Shown piece after piece: positions 1 to 5,823 of a stretch of DNA of 11,658 bases (positions within the stretch are counted from its first letter, which is position 1; each line of letters opens with the position of its first letter). Source of the DNA: Candidatus Iainarchaeum sp. (lineage in GTDB: Archaea; Iainarchaeota; Iainarchaeia; Iainarchaeales; JAAZKV01); contig JABHJM010000090.1 in assembly GCA_018691995.1 (NCBI GenBank), positions 1-11,658 of the forward strand, written 5' to 3'. The position numbers and the translations under genes were made by a program. Below the pieces are notes generated by a model. The model had not been told where the DNA came from. It did no database searches and saw nothing but the letters and a program-made list of their open reading frames with translations.

Positions 1-188
1 TCGTTTCGGTCATTTCTTTGGTATGAATCGTTTCTTCCTCGTCTATCATTTCTTCCAAATGAGTCGTTTCGGTCATGTCGTCCGCGAGAATCGTTTCGGT
101 CATTTCTTTGGTATGAATCGTTTCTTCCTCGCCTATCGTTCGAGTTGTATCGTCCGCGAGAGTCATTTCTTGTATGACTTTCTCTTCG
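1..188. repeat. Repeat tract encoding the Arg/Gly/Asn/Asp-rich tail of DnaG
   Basis: Positions 1-41 are repeated identically at 91-131, a 90-bp period (30 codons). The 12-mer TCGTCCGCGAGA recurs at 78-89 and 150-161, and TCGTTTCGGTCAT occurs at 1, 64 and 91. On the minus strand the tract encodes units such as RRGRNDSYQ, RNDRND and SRGR. All visible repeat spacings (90, 72, 63 and 27 bp) are multiples of three, so the reading frame is kept. The tract uses CGA and CGC arginine codons and is more GC-rich than the surrounding sequence. It may continue past the left edge. Confidence 0.9.
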
Positions 189-1019
189 AGTACTAGTTTT
201 TCCTCCAAGGAAATCAGCAACTTCCAATCTTCTTTTTAGAGCTTGTAAGATTTCTTTTTGAGTTAATTCTTCAACTTCTTTTCCATCAGGTGCTCTTGCA
301 ACATAGTTAACGTTTGTTAGAGAATTTAATTTTTTGATATTTAATTCCCCTCCTCGGTCTCCATCAATAAGAACTGTTACTTCTTTTTCTTTGCAAAGTT
401 GTATTAGTTCTTTTGAAATGTTACTTCCATTCATTTCAATTGCATCCTTTATTCCATAACTAAGTAGTCTTAGAACATCAGCTCTGCCTTCAACAACAAT
501 TATGTTTTTACTCAATTCAACATCTGGTCCGGCAGTCATTCCTTTATATTTAACAGCTTTTTCAGTTCGTATATTGCTTCGTATATCGTCAGCCATAACG
601 TCAGATTCAACACCTTCGAATTTTTGCATTTTTTTGAGTAATTCTTTTGCTCTGTCAGTAATTTGTCCTCTTTTTTCTTTTCTAACATCGCTTATTTTTG
701 TTACAGTAACATTAGCTTCACAAGGCCCCACTTTTTCAACTGTTTCCATTGTTGCTGCTAAAATACTTGTTTTTACTTGGTCAAGAGAAGAGGGGATTGT
801 TATTTCTCCAGTAGTTGTCCCTTTTCCTTTATTTACCGTAATTTCTATTCTGCCAATTTTACCATTTTGTTGTAATTGTTTTAGATCCATATCTTCTCCA
901 AGCAATCCTTCGCTTTGTCCGAATATAGCTCCAACTATGTCTGGCTTTTCTACAAGTCCAGTAATATCATATTTAGCTTTTACTTCGTACTTTACAGTAC
1001 TTAAATATGTTTTTGCCAT
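1..1019 (-). CDS. dnaG: Archaeal DnaG (Toprim primase / exosome subunit), 3' end outside window
   Basis: Archaeal DnaG is a Toprim-domain protein known as an RNA primase and as an exosome component acting with Csl4. About 339 residues are visible. The N-terminal domain (about 1-165) opens MAKTYLSTVKYEVKAKYDITG and contains GAIFGQSEGLLGEDMDL, typical of the family. The Toprim domain (about 172-240) has the acidic motif VVEGRADV (Glu178) and the LIDGDRGG motif (Asp219, Asp221). After about residue 277 the sequence becomes a low-complexity tail of RND, RGR and SYQ units reaching the window edge. In other archaea a variable linker lies here before a C-terminal domain, so the tail may be a linker. 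The ATG at 1019 follows the ribosome-binding sequence AGGAGATGA. The DUF167 gene ends 35 bp upstream, so the two are probably cotranscribed. Identity is secure; the C-terminus is unseen. Confidence 0.95.
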   Translation of the reverse strand, partial: MAKTYLSTVKYEVKAKYDITGLVEKPDIVGAIFGQSEGLLGEDMDLKQLQQNGKIGRIEITVNKGKGTTTGEITIPSSLDQVKTSILAATMETVEKVGPCEANVTVTKISDVRKEKRGQITDRAKELLKKMQKFEGVESDVMADDIRSNIRTEKAVKYKGMTAGPDVELSKNIIVVEGRADVLRLLSYGIKDAIEMNGSNISKELIQLCKEKEVTVLIDGDRGGELNIKKLNSLTNVNYVARAPDGKEVEELTQKEILQALKRRLEVADFLGGKTSTRRESHTRNDSRGRYNSNDRRGRNDSYQRNDRNDSRGRHDRNDSFGRNDRRGRNDSYQRNDRN

Positions 1020-1054
1020 TTTTTTCATCTCCTATTTATTTTATTTTTCTAGAA

Positions 1055-1309
1055 TTAGAGTATTAATTTCTCCATCACTTCTTTTTTTGGAGAACTTATT
1101 TCTACAATTTTTTCTTTACTTTTAAATCCTGATACTATTTTGGTTTCTTTTTCAAAAAACTTTTTTAATTCACGAACAATTTCTTTGTTTGCTTTTCCTT
1201 TTTCAGGATTACTTTTTGTTTCAACACATAAAACATTTTCTTCTTTTTTCCAATTTAATTGGAATTGTTTTTTTCCTGTTAAAACTTTTAAATGCAATAT
1301 TGTAATCAT
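1055..1309 (-). CDS. DUF167 / YggU-family small protein
   Basis: This 84-residue protein fits the DUF167 (UPF0235, YggU) family in length and pattern: the N-terminal strand is followed by the signature PEKGKANKEIVRELKKFF (about residues 35-52) and then a VSGFKSKEKIVEI segment (about 59-71), equivalent to the family's G-x-x-[SR]-x-x-K-x-[VI]-x-[IV] stretch. The molecular function of the family is not established. It lies just upstream of dnaG on the same strand, and the 35-bp gap contains the dnaG ribosome-binding site, which suggests a two-gene operon. A weak TATA-like TTTATTTG lies about 29 bp upstream of the ATG at 1309, so leaderless initiation is possible but not well supported. Family assignment is fairly sure. 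Confidence 0.85.
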   Translation of the reverse strand: MITILHLKVLTGKKQFQLNWKKEENVLCVETKSNPEKGKANKEIVRELKKFFEKETKIVSGFKSKEKIVEISSPKKEVMEKLIL

Positions 1310-1404
1310 CTAATACATTCTAATTCTATTTAACCAAATAAAGTTTTCCCTTATTTGTAACAAGCATTTCGCCTGTCTTATGAGAAACTTTATTAAATAA
1401 GGAC

Positions 1405-1414
1405 TTTATAAATA
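1405..1414 (+). promoter_or_regulatory. TATA box for the 56-residue gene
   Basis: TTTATAAATA is a near-ideal archaeal TATA box. Transcription would start about 26 bp downstream, near 1435. That is past the ATG at 1420 but upstream of the ATG at 1471, giving a leader of about 35 nt with an AAGGAG Shine-Dalgarno at 1456-1461. This decides the start of the next gene. Confidence 0.7.
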
Positions 1415-1470
1415 TTACTATGTGGCGAATAATTCACAAGCTTAAGCTAAGACGTAAGGAGAGCCCTTCA

Positions 1471-1641
1471 ATGATTGATTTGACACATTCGGCGGGACGT
1501 GTCAAAAGACATGCTGCTGCTGCAGATCATGCTTCAAAAGCTTCTCAAAAGTGGAGTGGTAAACTCAATGGAAAACAACATCTTGGAAGACTTCATAAGG
1601 ATCAAGTGAAAAAAGTATATCATTTCAAAAAAGAAAAATAG
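1471..1641 (+). CDS. Small basic His/Lys-rich protein of unknown function (56 aa)
   Basis: I do not recognise this protein. It is strongly basic, with histidines and lysines throughout and an alanine-rich stretch HAAAADHASKAS (about residues 14-25); it has no membrane segment and no cysteine. The longest reading frame starts at the ATG at 1420, but I prefer the ATG at 1471 because it follows AAGGAG with a 9-nt spacer and because the TATA box at 1405-1414 predicts a transcript starting near 1435. The charge suggests nucleic-acid or ribosome binding, which is inference from composition only. hjc begins 36 bp downstream on the same strand and may be cotranscribed. Confidence 0.65.
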   Translation: MIDLTHSAGRVKRHAAAADHASKASQKWSGKLNGKQHLGRLHKDQVKKVYHFKKEK

Positions 1642-1677
1642 CATAACTTTTTCTATTTCAAAAGCATAAATAGTAAT

Positions 1678-2094
1678 ATGACTCGTTATAATAAAGGAGC
1701 AAATGCCGAAAGAGAATTAATCAAAGAACTCCACAAAGCAGGTTTTGCAGTTACAAGAGTTGCAGGAAGTGGAGTAAACCCTCTTCCTTGTCCAGATGTT
1801 ATTGCTCTAAAGGATGGCAGAATTATAGCATTTGAATGTAAAGCCTGGAAAGGAAAATATCTTGCGATATCTCATGAAAGTATGGATGAGGAAAGTGAAT
1901 GGGCAGAAATTGCAGGTGGAGAATTTTATGTTGGTTGGAAAGTTCCAAGAGAAGGGTGGCTTTTTATAAAAAAATCTCATTTTCACAAAACAGAAAAAAA
2001 TTATATGTTGTCTCTTCATGATGCAAAAAAACATTCAACTAGATTAAATGTAATTCTTGGTATTCAATCACAACTTACAATAAAACACGCTTAA
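1678..2094 (+). CDS. hjc: Archaeal Holliday junction resolvase Hjc
   Basis: Hjc is a dimeric, metal-dependent endonuclease that cuts four-way DNA junctions during recombination and fork repair. The 138-residue length is normal for the family. The conserved N-terminal helix GANAERELIKEL carries the metal-binding Glu11, then RVAGSG (Arg27, Ser31), then the nuclease core: Asp40 in CPDVIAL and Glu53/Lys55 in AFECKAW. The ATG at 1678 leaves ten residues before Glu11, as expected. No strong TATA box sits 26 bp upstream (only a weak CTATTT), so it may be read through from the 56-residue gene 36 bp upstream. An inverted repeat followed by Ts lies at its stop codon. Identity is confident; Hje-type naming is the only real alternative. 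Confidence 0.93.
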   Translation: MTRYNKGANAERELIKELHKAGFAVTRVAGSGVNPLPCPDVIALKDGRIIAFECKAWKGKYLAISHESMDEESEWAEIAGGEFYVGWKVPREGWLFIKKSHFHKTEKNYMLSLHDAKKHSTRLNVILGIQSQLTIKHA

Positions 2095-2122
2095 AGAGTT
2101 TTCTTTAAAAATACTCTTTTTC
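2093..2122 (+). terminator. Possible terminator after hjc
   Basis: AAAGAGT (2093-2099) pairs with ACTCTTT (2113-2119) to form a 7-bp stem around a 13-nt loop; the second arm runs into a short T tract. The left arm overlaps the hjc stop codon. The loop also holds the TATA box of the next small gene, so the two signals share sequence. The stem is short and AT-rich, so this is tentative. Confidence 0.4.
2104..2111 (+). promoter_or_regulatory. TATA box for the 39-residue gene
   Basis: TTTAAAAA is centred about 26.5 bp upstream of the ATG at 2134, which predicts a leaderless transcript. The same octamer stands at the same distance from the herA start, supporting both. Confidence 0.5.
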
Positions 2123-2133
2123 ATTAATTAATT

Positions 2134-2253
2134 ATGAGAGTAAGTGATGAAGAACTAATAGTAGAATTAAAGATTCGTCTTGAGAATGAAAAATCTTTGA
2201 GAAAAAAATTCTTATTAAAAAAAGCACTTGATGCTATTAATGAACTTAACTAA
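2134..2253 (+). CDS. Very small charged helical protein (39 aa), unknown
   Basis: This short frame encodes an alternating acidic and basic sequence (MRVSDEELIVELKIRLENEK and onward to ALDAINELN) with leucine or isoleucine spacing typical of an amphipathic or coiled-coil helix. I do not recognise it. The case for it being real is that a TTTAAAAA box lies exactly at the leaderless distance upstream, the composition is protein-like, and it closes with two successive stop codons (TAA TAA). Its last 8 bp overlap the 3' end of the convergent kinase-like gene. It could be a chance frame; transcript or comparative data are lacking. Confidence 0.5.
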   Translation: MRVSDEELIVELKIRLENEKSLRKKFLLKKALDAINELN

Positions 2254-2977
2254 TAAGTGCTCTAAGCCGAGCTTTTAATTTTGGTTTCGCTTTTGAAAAA
2301 TGTCTGACTAGTCTCCTTTTTCTTTGTTCAATATCAAATCGTCTATCAATTATACTTTTGCTAATCCTAGTTGCAGTTTTCGGCATGGCTTTTGCAAGAG
2401 TTCTAAATAAGGGGTTTCTTAATTCTCTAGCAGCAGTTTTTGGGTCAATTGTTAATCCATCACGAATGAATGCAGGATACACATCAATCAAAACAACATC
2501 TTTGTCCACAATTGCTAAATTAGAAGTTGCAGAATCAATCCCAAGTCTTTTTCCATTTTGATTAAACTTTTTTATTTTCTCAAACAGAATTAATGTTTTT
2601 TCAAAAGCATCAATTGCTTCTTTATCTGAGCAGTGTTTTAAATATTTATCTAAAACAAACCTTTTCCCAACATAATCTTGAACAAAATTTAATTGTACCT
2701 TTCCTTTCACTTTTGTAGGAGTGCTTACAATTCTTGTTGGTAAAACATAAACTCCAGCTTCTCTTAATTCACGAATAAATTCATTAACTTTCTTTCTTGT
2801 TTGGGCAGCCGCTTGTGGTGTCATTAAAGGAAAATGTGGTTTTAGAACTTTTCCAGCTAAATTAACTGGTTTTCTTCTGCTTTCAATTGTTTTTGCAATT
2901 AATCGCGGAACAGTGTAATGTCCCTTTCTACTTAAAACTTTATATCTTTTTTCTCCAGTTTTTGTATGCTTTCTCAT
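2246..2977 (-). CDS. Divergent protein kinase-like / phosphotransferase-fold protein
   Basis: This 243-residue protein has no clear named family, but its centre resembles the catalytic region of kinase-fold proteins. A hinge-like LNFVQDYVGKRFVLDKYL (about 96-113) is followed by a helix (about 120-140), then GIDSATSN with the D-x4-N spacing of a catalytic loop (Asp148, Asn153), then VVLIDVYPAF with Asp165 in the place of the DFG aspartate. No glycine-rich loop is obvious, and the N-terminus is short and basic. The C-terminus (about 210-243) is very rich in Arg and Lys, suggesting RNA or ribosome contact. I chose the ATG at 2977 because it follows GTGATC, which contains the stop of the GTPase gene; the longer frame extends into the GTPase. 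It is the last gene of the pth2-GTPase operon. The fold call is inference from motifs. Confidence 0.5.
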   Translation of the reverse strand: MRKHTKTGEKRYKVLSRKGHYTVPRLIAKTIESRRKPVNLAGKVLKPHFPLMTPQAAAQTRKKVNEFIRELREAGVYVLPTRIVSTPTKVKGKVQLNFVQDYVGKRFVLDKYLKHCSDKEAIDAFEKTLILFEKIKKFNQNGKRLGIDSATSNLAIVDKDVVLIDVYPAFIRDGLTIDPKTAARELRNPLFRTLAKAMPKTATRISKSIIDRRFDIEQRKRRLVRHFSKAKPKLKARLRALIS

Positions 2978-2981
2978 AAGA

Positions 2982-3734
2982 TCACAATTTGTTTCTTTGA
3001 TACATTTCAAGTACTTCACGAGCAGCTTTTTGCATATCAGCTTTCCCACCACGCATAACCCACTTTTTTTGCATAGCAATTTCTTCTAAAATAGTTTCTT
3101 CATCATCCTCTTTTGTAGAAAACATTTCTTGGAACTTTTCTTTCATTTCACTAATTAATTTAAGAGCAACCGTCTCCATGTCTTTGAGTTGATTAGCATT
3201 TTTTGCCCCTACTAAAAATAATTCAAACTCATCCGTCTCACCATATGGGATAATTCCAGGAGCATCAATCAAATAAATTCCTTCACTAATTTTTATTCGT
3301 TGTAGTCCTCTTGTAAAACCAGCTCTTTTGCTAGTTCGTACTTTTCCCTTGCCTTTTCCACTAAGTGCATTAATAAGTGTGCTTTTTCCAGAGTTAGGAT
3401 AACCAAGCATCCCAATAATAAGTTCTTTTTTTCCTTTGCTCGCAATACTAAGTTCTCTTTTAAGTAATCGAATTCCATTCTTCTCTTTTGCACTAACAAA
3501 AACCACTCTTAATTTTTCTTTTTCAATTAATTCTTTTTTTTCAAGTTTTATTTTTTCTTTCCCCGCTAAGTCAGTTTTATTTAAAACCAAAATAAGTTTT
3601 TTTCCTTTGCTAATAATTCTTTCTTCAATTTGTTTATTACGAGTTCTATCAGGAAACCTAGCATCAAGTATTTCAAGAACTATATCACTTTCATAAATTA
3701 GTTCCATGATTTGTTTCATAAATCCTTTACTCAT
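2982..3734 (-). CDS. Circularly permuted GTPase (YlqF/RbgA-MMR1 type), ribosome biogenesis
   Basis: GTPases of this kind help assemble the large ribosomal subunit. The motif order is permuted: G4 NKTD (about residues 52-55) and G5 VSAKE come first, then the P-loop GYPNSGKST (about 111-119), a G2-like FTRG segment, and G3 DAPG (about 157-160). The N-terminal YESDIVLEILDARFPDRTRN segment is typical of the YlqF/RbgA and Nog2 branch. A helical C-terminal region (about 190-250) follows. At 250 residues it is near the usual size. I prefer the ATG at 3734 to the adjoining TTG at 3737 because GGTGA lies 4 nt upstream of it. It sits 21 bp after pth2 and 4 bp before the kinase-like gene, suggesting a translation-related operon. 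The precise subfamily is less certain than the GTPase call. Confidence 0.88.
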   Translation of the reverse strand: MSKGFMKQIMELIYESDIVLEILDARFPDRTRNKQIEERIISKGKKLILVLNKTDLAGKEKIKLEKKELIEKEKLRVVFVSAKEKNGIRLLKRELSIASKGKKELIIGMLGYPNSGKSTLINALSGKGKGKVRTSKRAGFTRGLQRIKISEGIYLIDAPGIIPYGETDEFELFLVGAKNANQLKDMETVALKLISEMKEKFQEMFSTKEDDEETILEEIAMQKKWVMRGGKADMQKAAREVLEMYQRNKL

Positions 3735-3755
3735 CAAGTCACCTTTTTTTAATAT

Positions 3756-4103
3756 TTAAAGTAATTTTAAATCAGAAAAATATTTTGCTGCTGCTTCTTC
3801 ATCAACAGGCCCACATGCAAAACAAGTTTTGCTCCCAGAAGCAATTTGTGTTCGACCAGCATCGGTAATAAGTGCACAAGGAAGTCCTGCATTTTTAGTA
3901 TTTTGAAATAATTCAACTAATTCTTCTGTTGAATTAACTTTTAGAACAATTTTTTTCATTCCATTTTGTTTCCATTCATCAAGTACTTTTTTGTCAACCT
4001 TATCAAGAACGCTCACACTAGCGTGAGATGCTTGGGCACAAGCTTTGCCACAAGACATTTTTAGGCCAGTGTTGATTAGTATATATTGGACAAGTTCACT
4101 CAT
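3756..4103 (-). CDS. pth2: Peptidyl-tRNA hydrolase 2 (internal start of the fused frame)
   Basis: Pth2 releases tRNA from prematurely dropped peptidyl-tRNA and is the archaeal/eukaryotic type. The 115-residue segment is full length: an N-terminal strand VQYILIN, the KxxxGKxxAQxxHA region as KMSCGKACAQASHAS (16-29 by my count, with Lys20), the helical middle, LPCALITDAGRTQIASG (Asp81, Arg84, Thr85), and the usual terminal LKLL. The internal ATG at 4103 follows TAAGGAAA and GTGAT, the latter 3 nt away, as at other internal genes here, so separate translation is plausible. Five cysteines (18, 22, 76, 94, 97) are unusual, including a TCFAC pair just before the conserved GP. The GTPase gene starts 21 bp downstream. 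Confidence 0.92.
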   Translation of the reverse strand: MSELVQYILINTGLKMSCGKACAQASHASVSVLDKVDKKVLDEWKQNGMKKIVLKVNSTEELVELFQNTKNAGLPCALITDAGRTQIASGSKTCFACGPVDEEAAAKYFSDLKLL

Positions 4104-5021
4104 TGTATCACGTTTCCTTAAATGGGTTGTATATCTTTTATATTTCCTATCTAAATATAGCCCATTTGCATTTTTATACATGTTGTAACAAAGTTTTCGA
4201 GCGTTGTTACCATAAAAGTAAACTTGCCAAACTAAGCGGTGATTTGGATTCAGTTTTGTGTGAGTTGTTGGTTTTCCAAGTGGGATATGGAGAAGAGTGT
4301 GTATTTCTTTATTTAGTTCTTTTATGAATTGTTCATTTCCTGTAAAATTTACTTTTATTGTATTGGGTTTGTTGAACATTATGCTTCCATCTCCATCAAA
4401 ATATCCACGTATAAAATCTAATTTGTATTTTTTTGGGATGTCTTTTGGAAATCTTATTTTTTTTGTTTTTCTTGATTCACACCCAAGTTTTCCTAAATCT
4501 TCAACCATTAGTAAACTGTGGAATCTTAATTCGATGTGGGTTGGATTTATTCTAATTTTATGATCACTTTGTAACAATGATTTAATTTTTTCAAGTATCT
4601 TTAAATCTTTTCTACCTAAATGAAAACCAAATGTGCACCCATCTTTAGATATGTGACCATCACTATACATCCAACCAAGGACATAACTAGATGCCTGAGT
4701 GTATTTTTTAAAAAATCCAAGATCTATTTTATGTTTTCGTGGTTTGATTTTTCTGGATAAATTAAGTTTATGTGCCATATGGTATATTGAAGAATGGGTG
4801 CGCGTGGGTAAAAGTGTGAAAAGTTTTGATTCATTGTGATAATTATGTTTTAATATTTTAATTTCTTGACTTTTCCATTTTTTTGGATGTTTTGTCAATC
4901 TAAATTTTTGCATTCTTCGAAAAACAGTAGTTTGTCCAACTCCTAACTCGTGAGCAAGTTTTTTGTATCCTTTTTGTTTAATTTCTTTTGCTAAAAGAGT
5001 TTTATTGTTTAATATGTCCAC
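3756..5021 (-). CDS. In-frame fusion: LAGLIDADG homing endonuclease (1-306) + peptidyl-tRNA hydrolase 2 (307-421)
   Basis: One uninterrupted frame of 421 codons carries two complete proteins. Residues about 10-40 form a helix-turn-helix (HELGVGQTTVFRRMQKF). Residues 49-91 form a Myb/SANT-like module (WKSQEIKILKHNY, then RTHSSIYHMAHKLNLSRK), common at the front of homing endonucleases. The endonuclease has two LAGLIDADG helices, SYVLGWMYSDG (112-122, Asp121) and DFIRGYFDGDG (202-212, Asp211), both with acidic catalytic residues. It ends with LYLDRKYKRYTTHLRK, a normal endonuclease C-terminus, and runs into Met307 of Pth2 with no stop. Neither half looks truncated. The start is a GTG at 5021, placed where a TATA box at 5043-5050 predicts the transcript end, hence probably leaderless. 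Whether a fusion is made, or Pth2 is made separately from its own start, cannot be told from sequence. No intein splice motifs are seen. Confidence 0.85.
   Translation of the reverse strand: MDILNNKTLLAKEIKQKGYKKLAHELGVGQTTVFRRMQKFRLTKHPKKWKSQEIKILKHNYHNESKLFTLLPTRTHSSIYHMAHKLNLSRKIKPRKHKIDLGFFKKYTQASSYVLGWMYSDGHISKDGCTFGFHLGRKDLKILEKIKSLLQSDHKIRINPTHIELRFHSLLMVEDLGKLGCESRKTKKIRFPKDIPKKYKLDFIRGYFDGDGSIMFNKPNTIKVNFTGNEQFIKELNKEIHTLLHIPLGKPTTHTKLNPNHRLVWQVYFYGNNARKLCYNMYKNANGLYLDRKYKRYTTHLRKRDTMSELVQYILINTGLKMSCGKACAQASHASVSVLDKVDKKVLDEWKQNGMKKIVLKVNSTEELVELFQNTKNAGLPCALITDAGRTQIASGSKTCFACGPVDEEAAAKYFSDLKLL
4104..4111 (-). promoter_or_regulatory. Candidate ribosome-binding site for pth2 inside the endonuclease frame
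   Basis: GTGAT (4107-4111) lies 3 nt upstream of the pth2 ATG and matches the core complementary to the archaeal 16S rRNA 3' end. The same bases encode the last endonuclease residues. It resembles the sites before the kinase-like gene (GTGATC) and before the 115-residue gene (GTGATT). Confidence 0.5.
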
Positions 5022-5040
5022 ACAATTATCATAGTCAAAA

Positions 5041-5050
5041 TGTTTATATT
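5041..5050 (-). promoter_or_regulatory. TATA box for the endonuclease-pth2 operon
   Basis: AATATAAACA on the minus strand is centred about 26 bp upstream of the GTG at 5021, predicting a leaderless transcript. A second TATA-like TTTTATAA lies at 5092-5099 and would start transcription near 5069; either could serve the operon. Nothing else recognisable is in the 85-bp gap 5022-5106. Confidence 0.6.
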
Positions 5051-5106
5051 ATGGTGTTACTTTACCTTTATCCATAATTAGTTCCTTTTGTTTATAAAAT
5101 TAGTTG

Positions 5107-5805
5107 TTAGAGTGAATCTTTAACAATTTGTATTCTTTTTGTTGTTTTTTTGAATTCTTCCTCGACACGTTCAATTTGTGGATCTAAAATATCTTTATGT
5201 TCAGGAAATTGTTGCATAAGACTACGCATATGTTCTGATTCTCTTTTAAGATATTGATTTAAAGTTTCAAGATGAGTAACTAGGGCTTTACGCACATGCC
5301 AACTTTTTTCACCATACTCACGCTCAGCAGTATGTACTTCCCCTCTACTTTTTTCAAGTCGTGTTCTTAATCGGTCTAGTTGTTCTTCAAGGTAATTAGT
5401 TGATTTTTCATTAACTCCTTTGTATTTGCGATGTTCTTCCCAAAAATAATTAAAATCTTTTTTTGCTTGATCCATTTCACTGCGCAGTTTACTTTTATTT
5501 CCTTTTCCAAGTCTTATTTTTTGTTGGCATAATTTCCAATACATTTCAGAATATAATGCTGCTTGTCGATAAAAAATAGTTAATACTTCTCTACCTTGGG
5601 GTGTGTGTTCAAGATGTTCTTTTTTTATTTTTTGCCACTCGCGAGTAGTTTTTTTCATCATTTTTTTGGTACGGTAAAAATCTTCTTCAAGAAATGATTT
5701 TTTTGGAAGAAGGTGACTCACTGCCCATTTACCAACTGTAAGTCCTTTTTTTGAAGAACTAATTGTGTATGGGGTTTTTTCACTAATTTTTATTGGGCGA
5801 GACAT
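5107..5805 (-). CDS. Charged helical / coiled-coil protein of unknown function (232 aa)
   Basis: I do not recognise a family. After a short N-terminal strand-like segment (PIKISEKTPYTISSSKKGL, about 4-22) the protein is almost wholly helical and charged. Likely coiled-coil stretches are about 40-65, 105-165 (KSTNYLEEQLDRLRTRLEKS is the clearest) and 175-230. It has no signal peptide and no membrane segment, and only one cysteine, so it is unlikely to bind a cluster itself. The ATG at 5805 is 18 bp after iscU with no clear Shine-Dalgarno or TATA box, so it is probably expressed with the iscS-iscU operon as its last gene. A scaffold or adaptor role would fit the shape, but that is a guess. Confidence 0.75.
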   Translation of the reverse strand: MSRPIKISEKTPYTISSSKKGLTVGKWAVSHLLPKKSFLEEDFYRTKKMMKKTTREWQKIKKEHLEHTPQGREVLTIFYRQAALYSEMYWKLCQQKIRLGKGNKSKLRSEMDQAKKDFNYFWEEHRKYKGVNEKSTNYLEEQLDRLRTRLEKSRGEVHTAEREYGEKSWHVRKALVTHLETLNQYLKRESEHMRSLMQQFPEHKDILDPQIERVEEEFKKTTKRIQIVKDSL

Positions 5806-5823
5806 ATTATATTTTTAGTATAA

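Noticed and set aside
1..161. CRISPR-like array at the left edge
   Set aside because: The repeats are irregular, lack equal spacers, and continue the dnaG reading frame as protein repeats.
502..1125. Plus-strand 207-residue hydrophobic frame
   Set aside because: It is antisense to dnaG and the DUF167 gene, and its hydrophobic composition is what the complement of Lys/Glu-rich coding sequence gives.
1322..1363. Minus-strand peptide frame reading MLVTNKGKLYLVK just before the DUF167 gene
   Set aside because: Only 13 residues from its ATG, no ribosome-binding site, and it occupies the likely promoter region of the DUF167 gene.
1636..1658. AAATAG / CTATTT inverted repeat after the 56-residue gene
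   Set aside because: A 6-bp AT-only stem without a following T run is too weak to call a terminator.
4104..5021. Intein or group I intron in pth2
   Set aside because: Pth2 is intact downstream of the endonuclease, no N-terminal extein-like part precedes it, and no splice-junction motifs of inteins were seen.
5049..5075. Eight-codon minus-strand frame (MDKGKVTP) ahead of the endonuclease gene, with AAGGA upstream
   Set aside because: It overlaps the TATA box assigned to the endonuclease gene and is too short to support as a gene; a leader peptide cannot be excluded.
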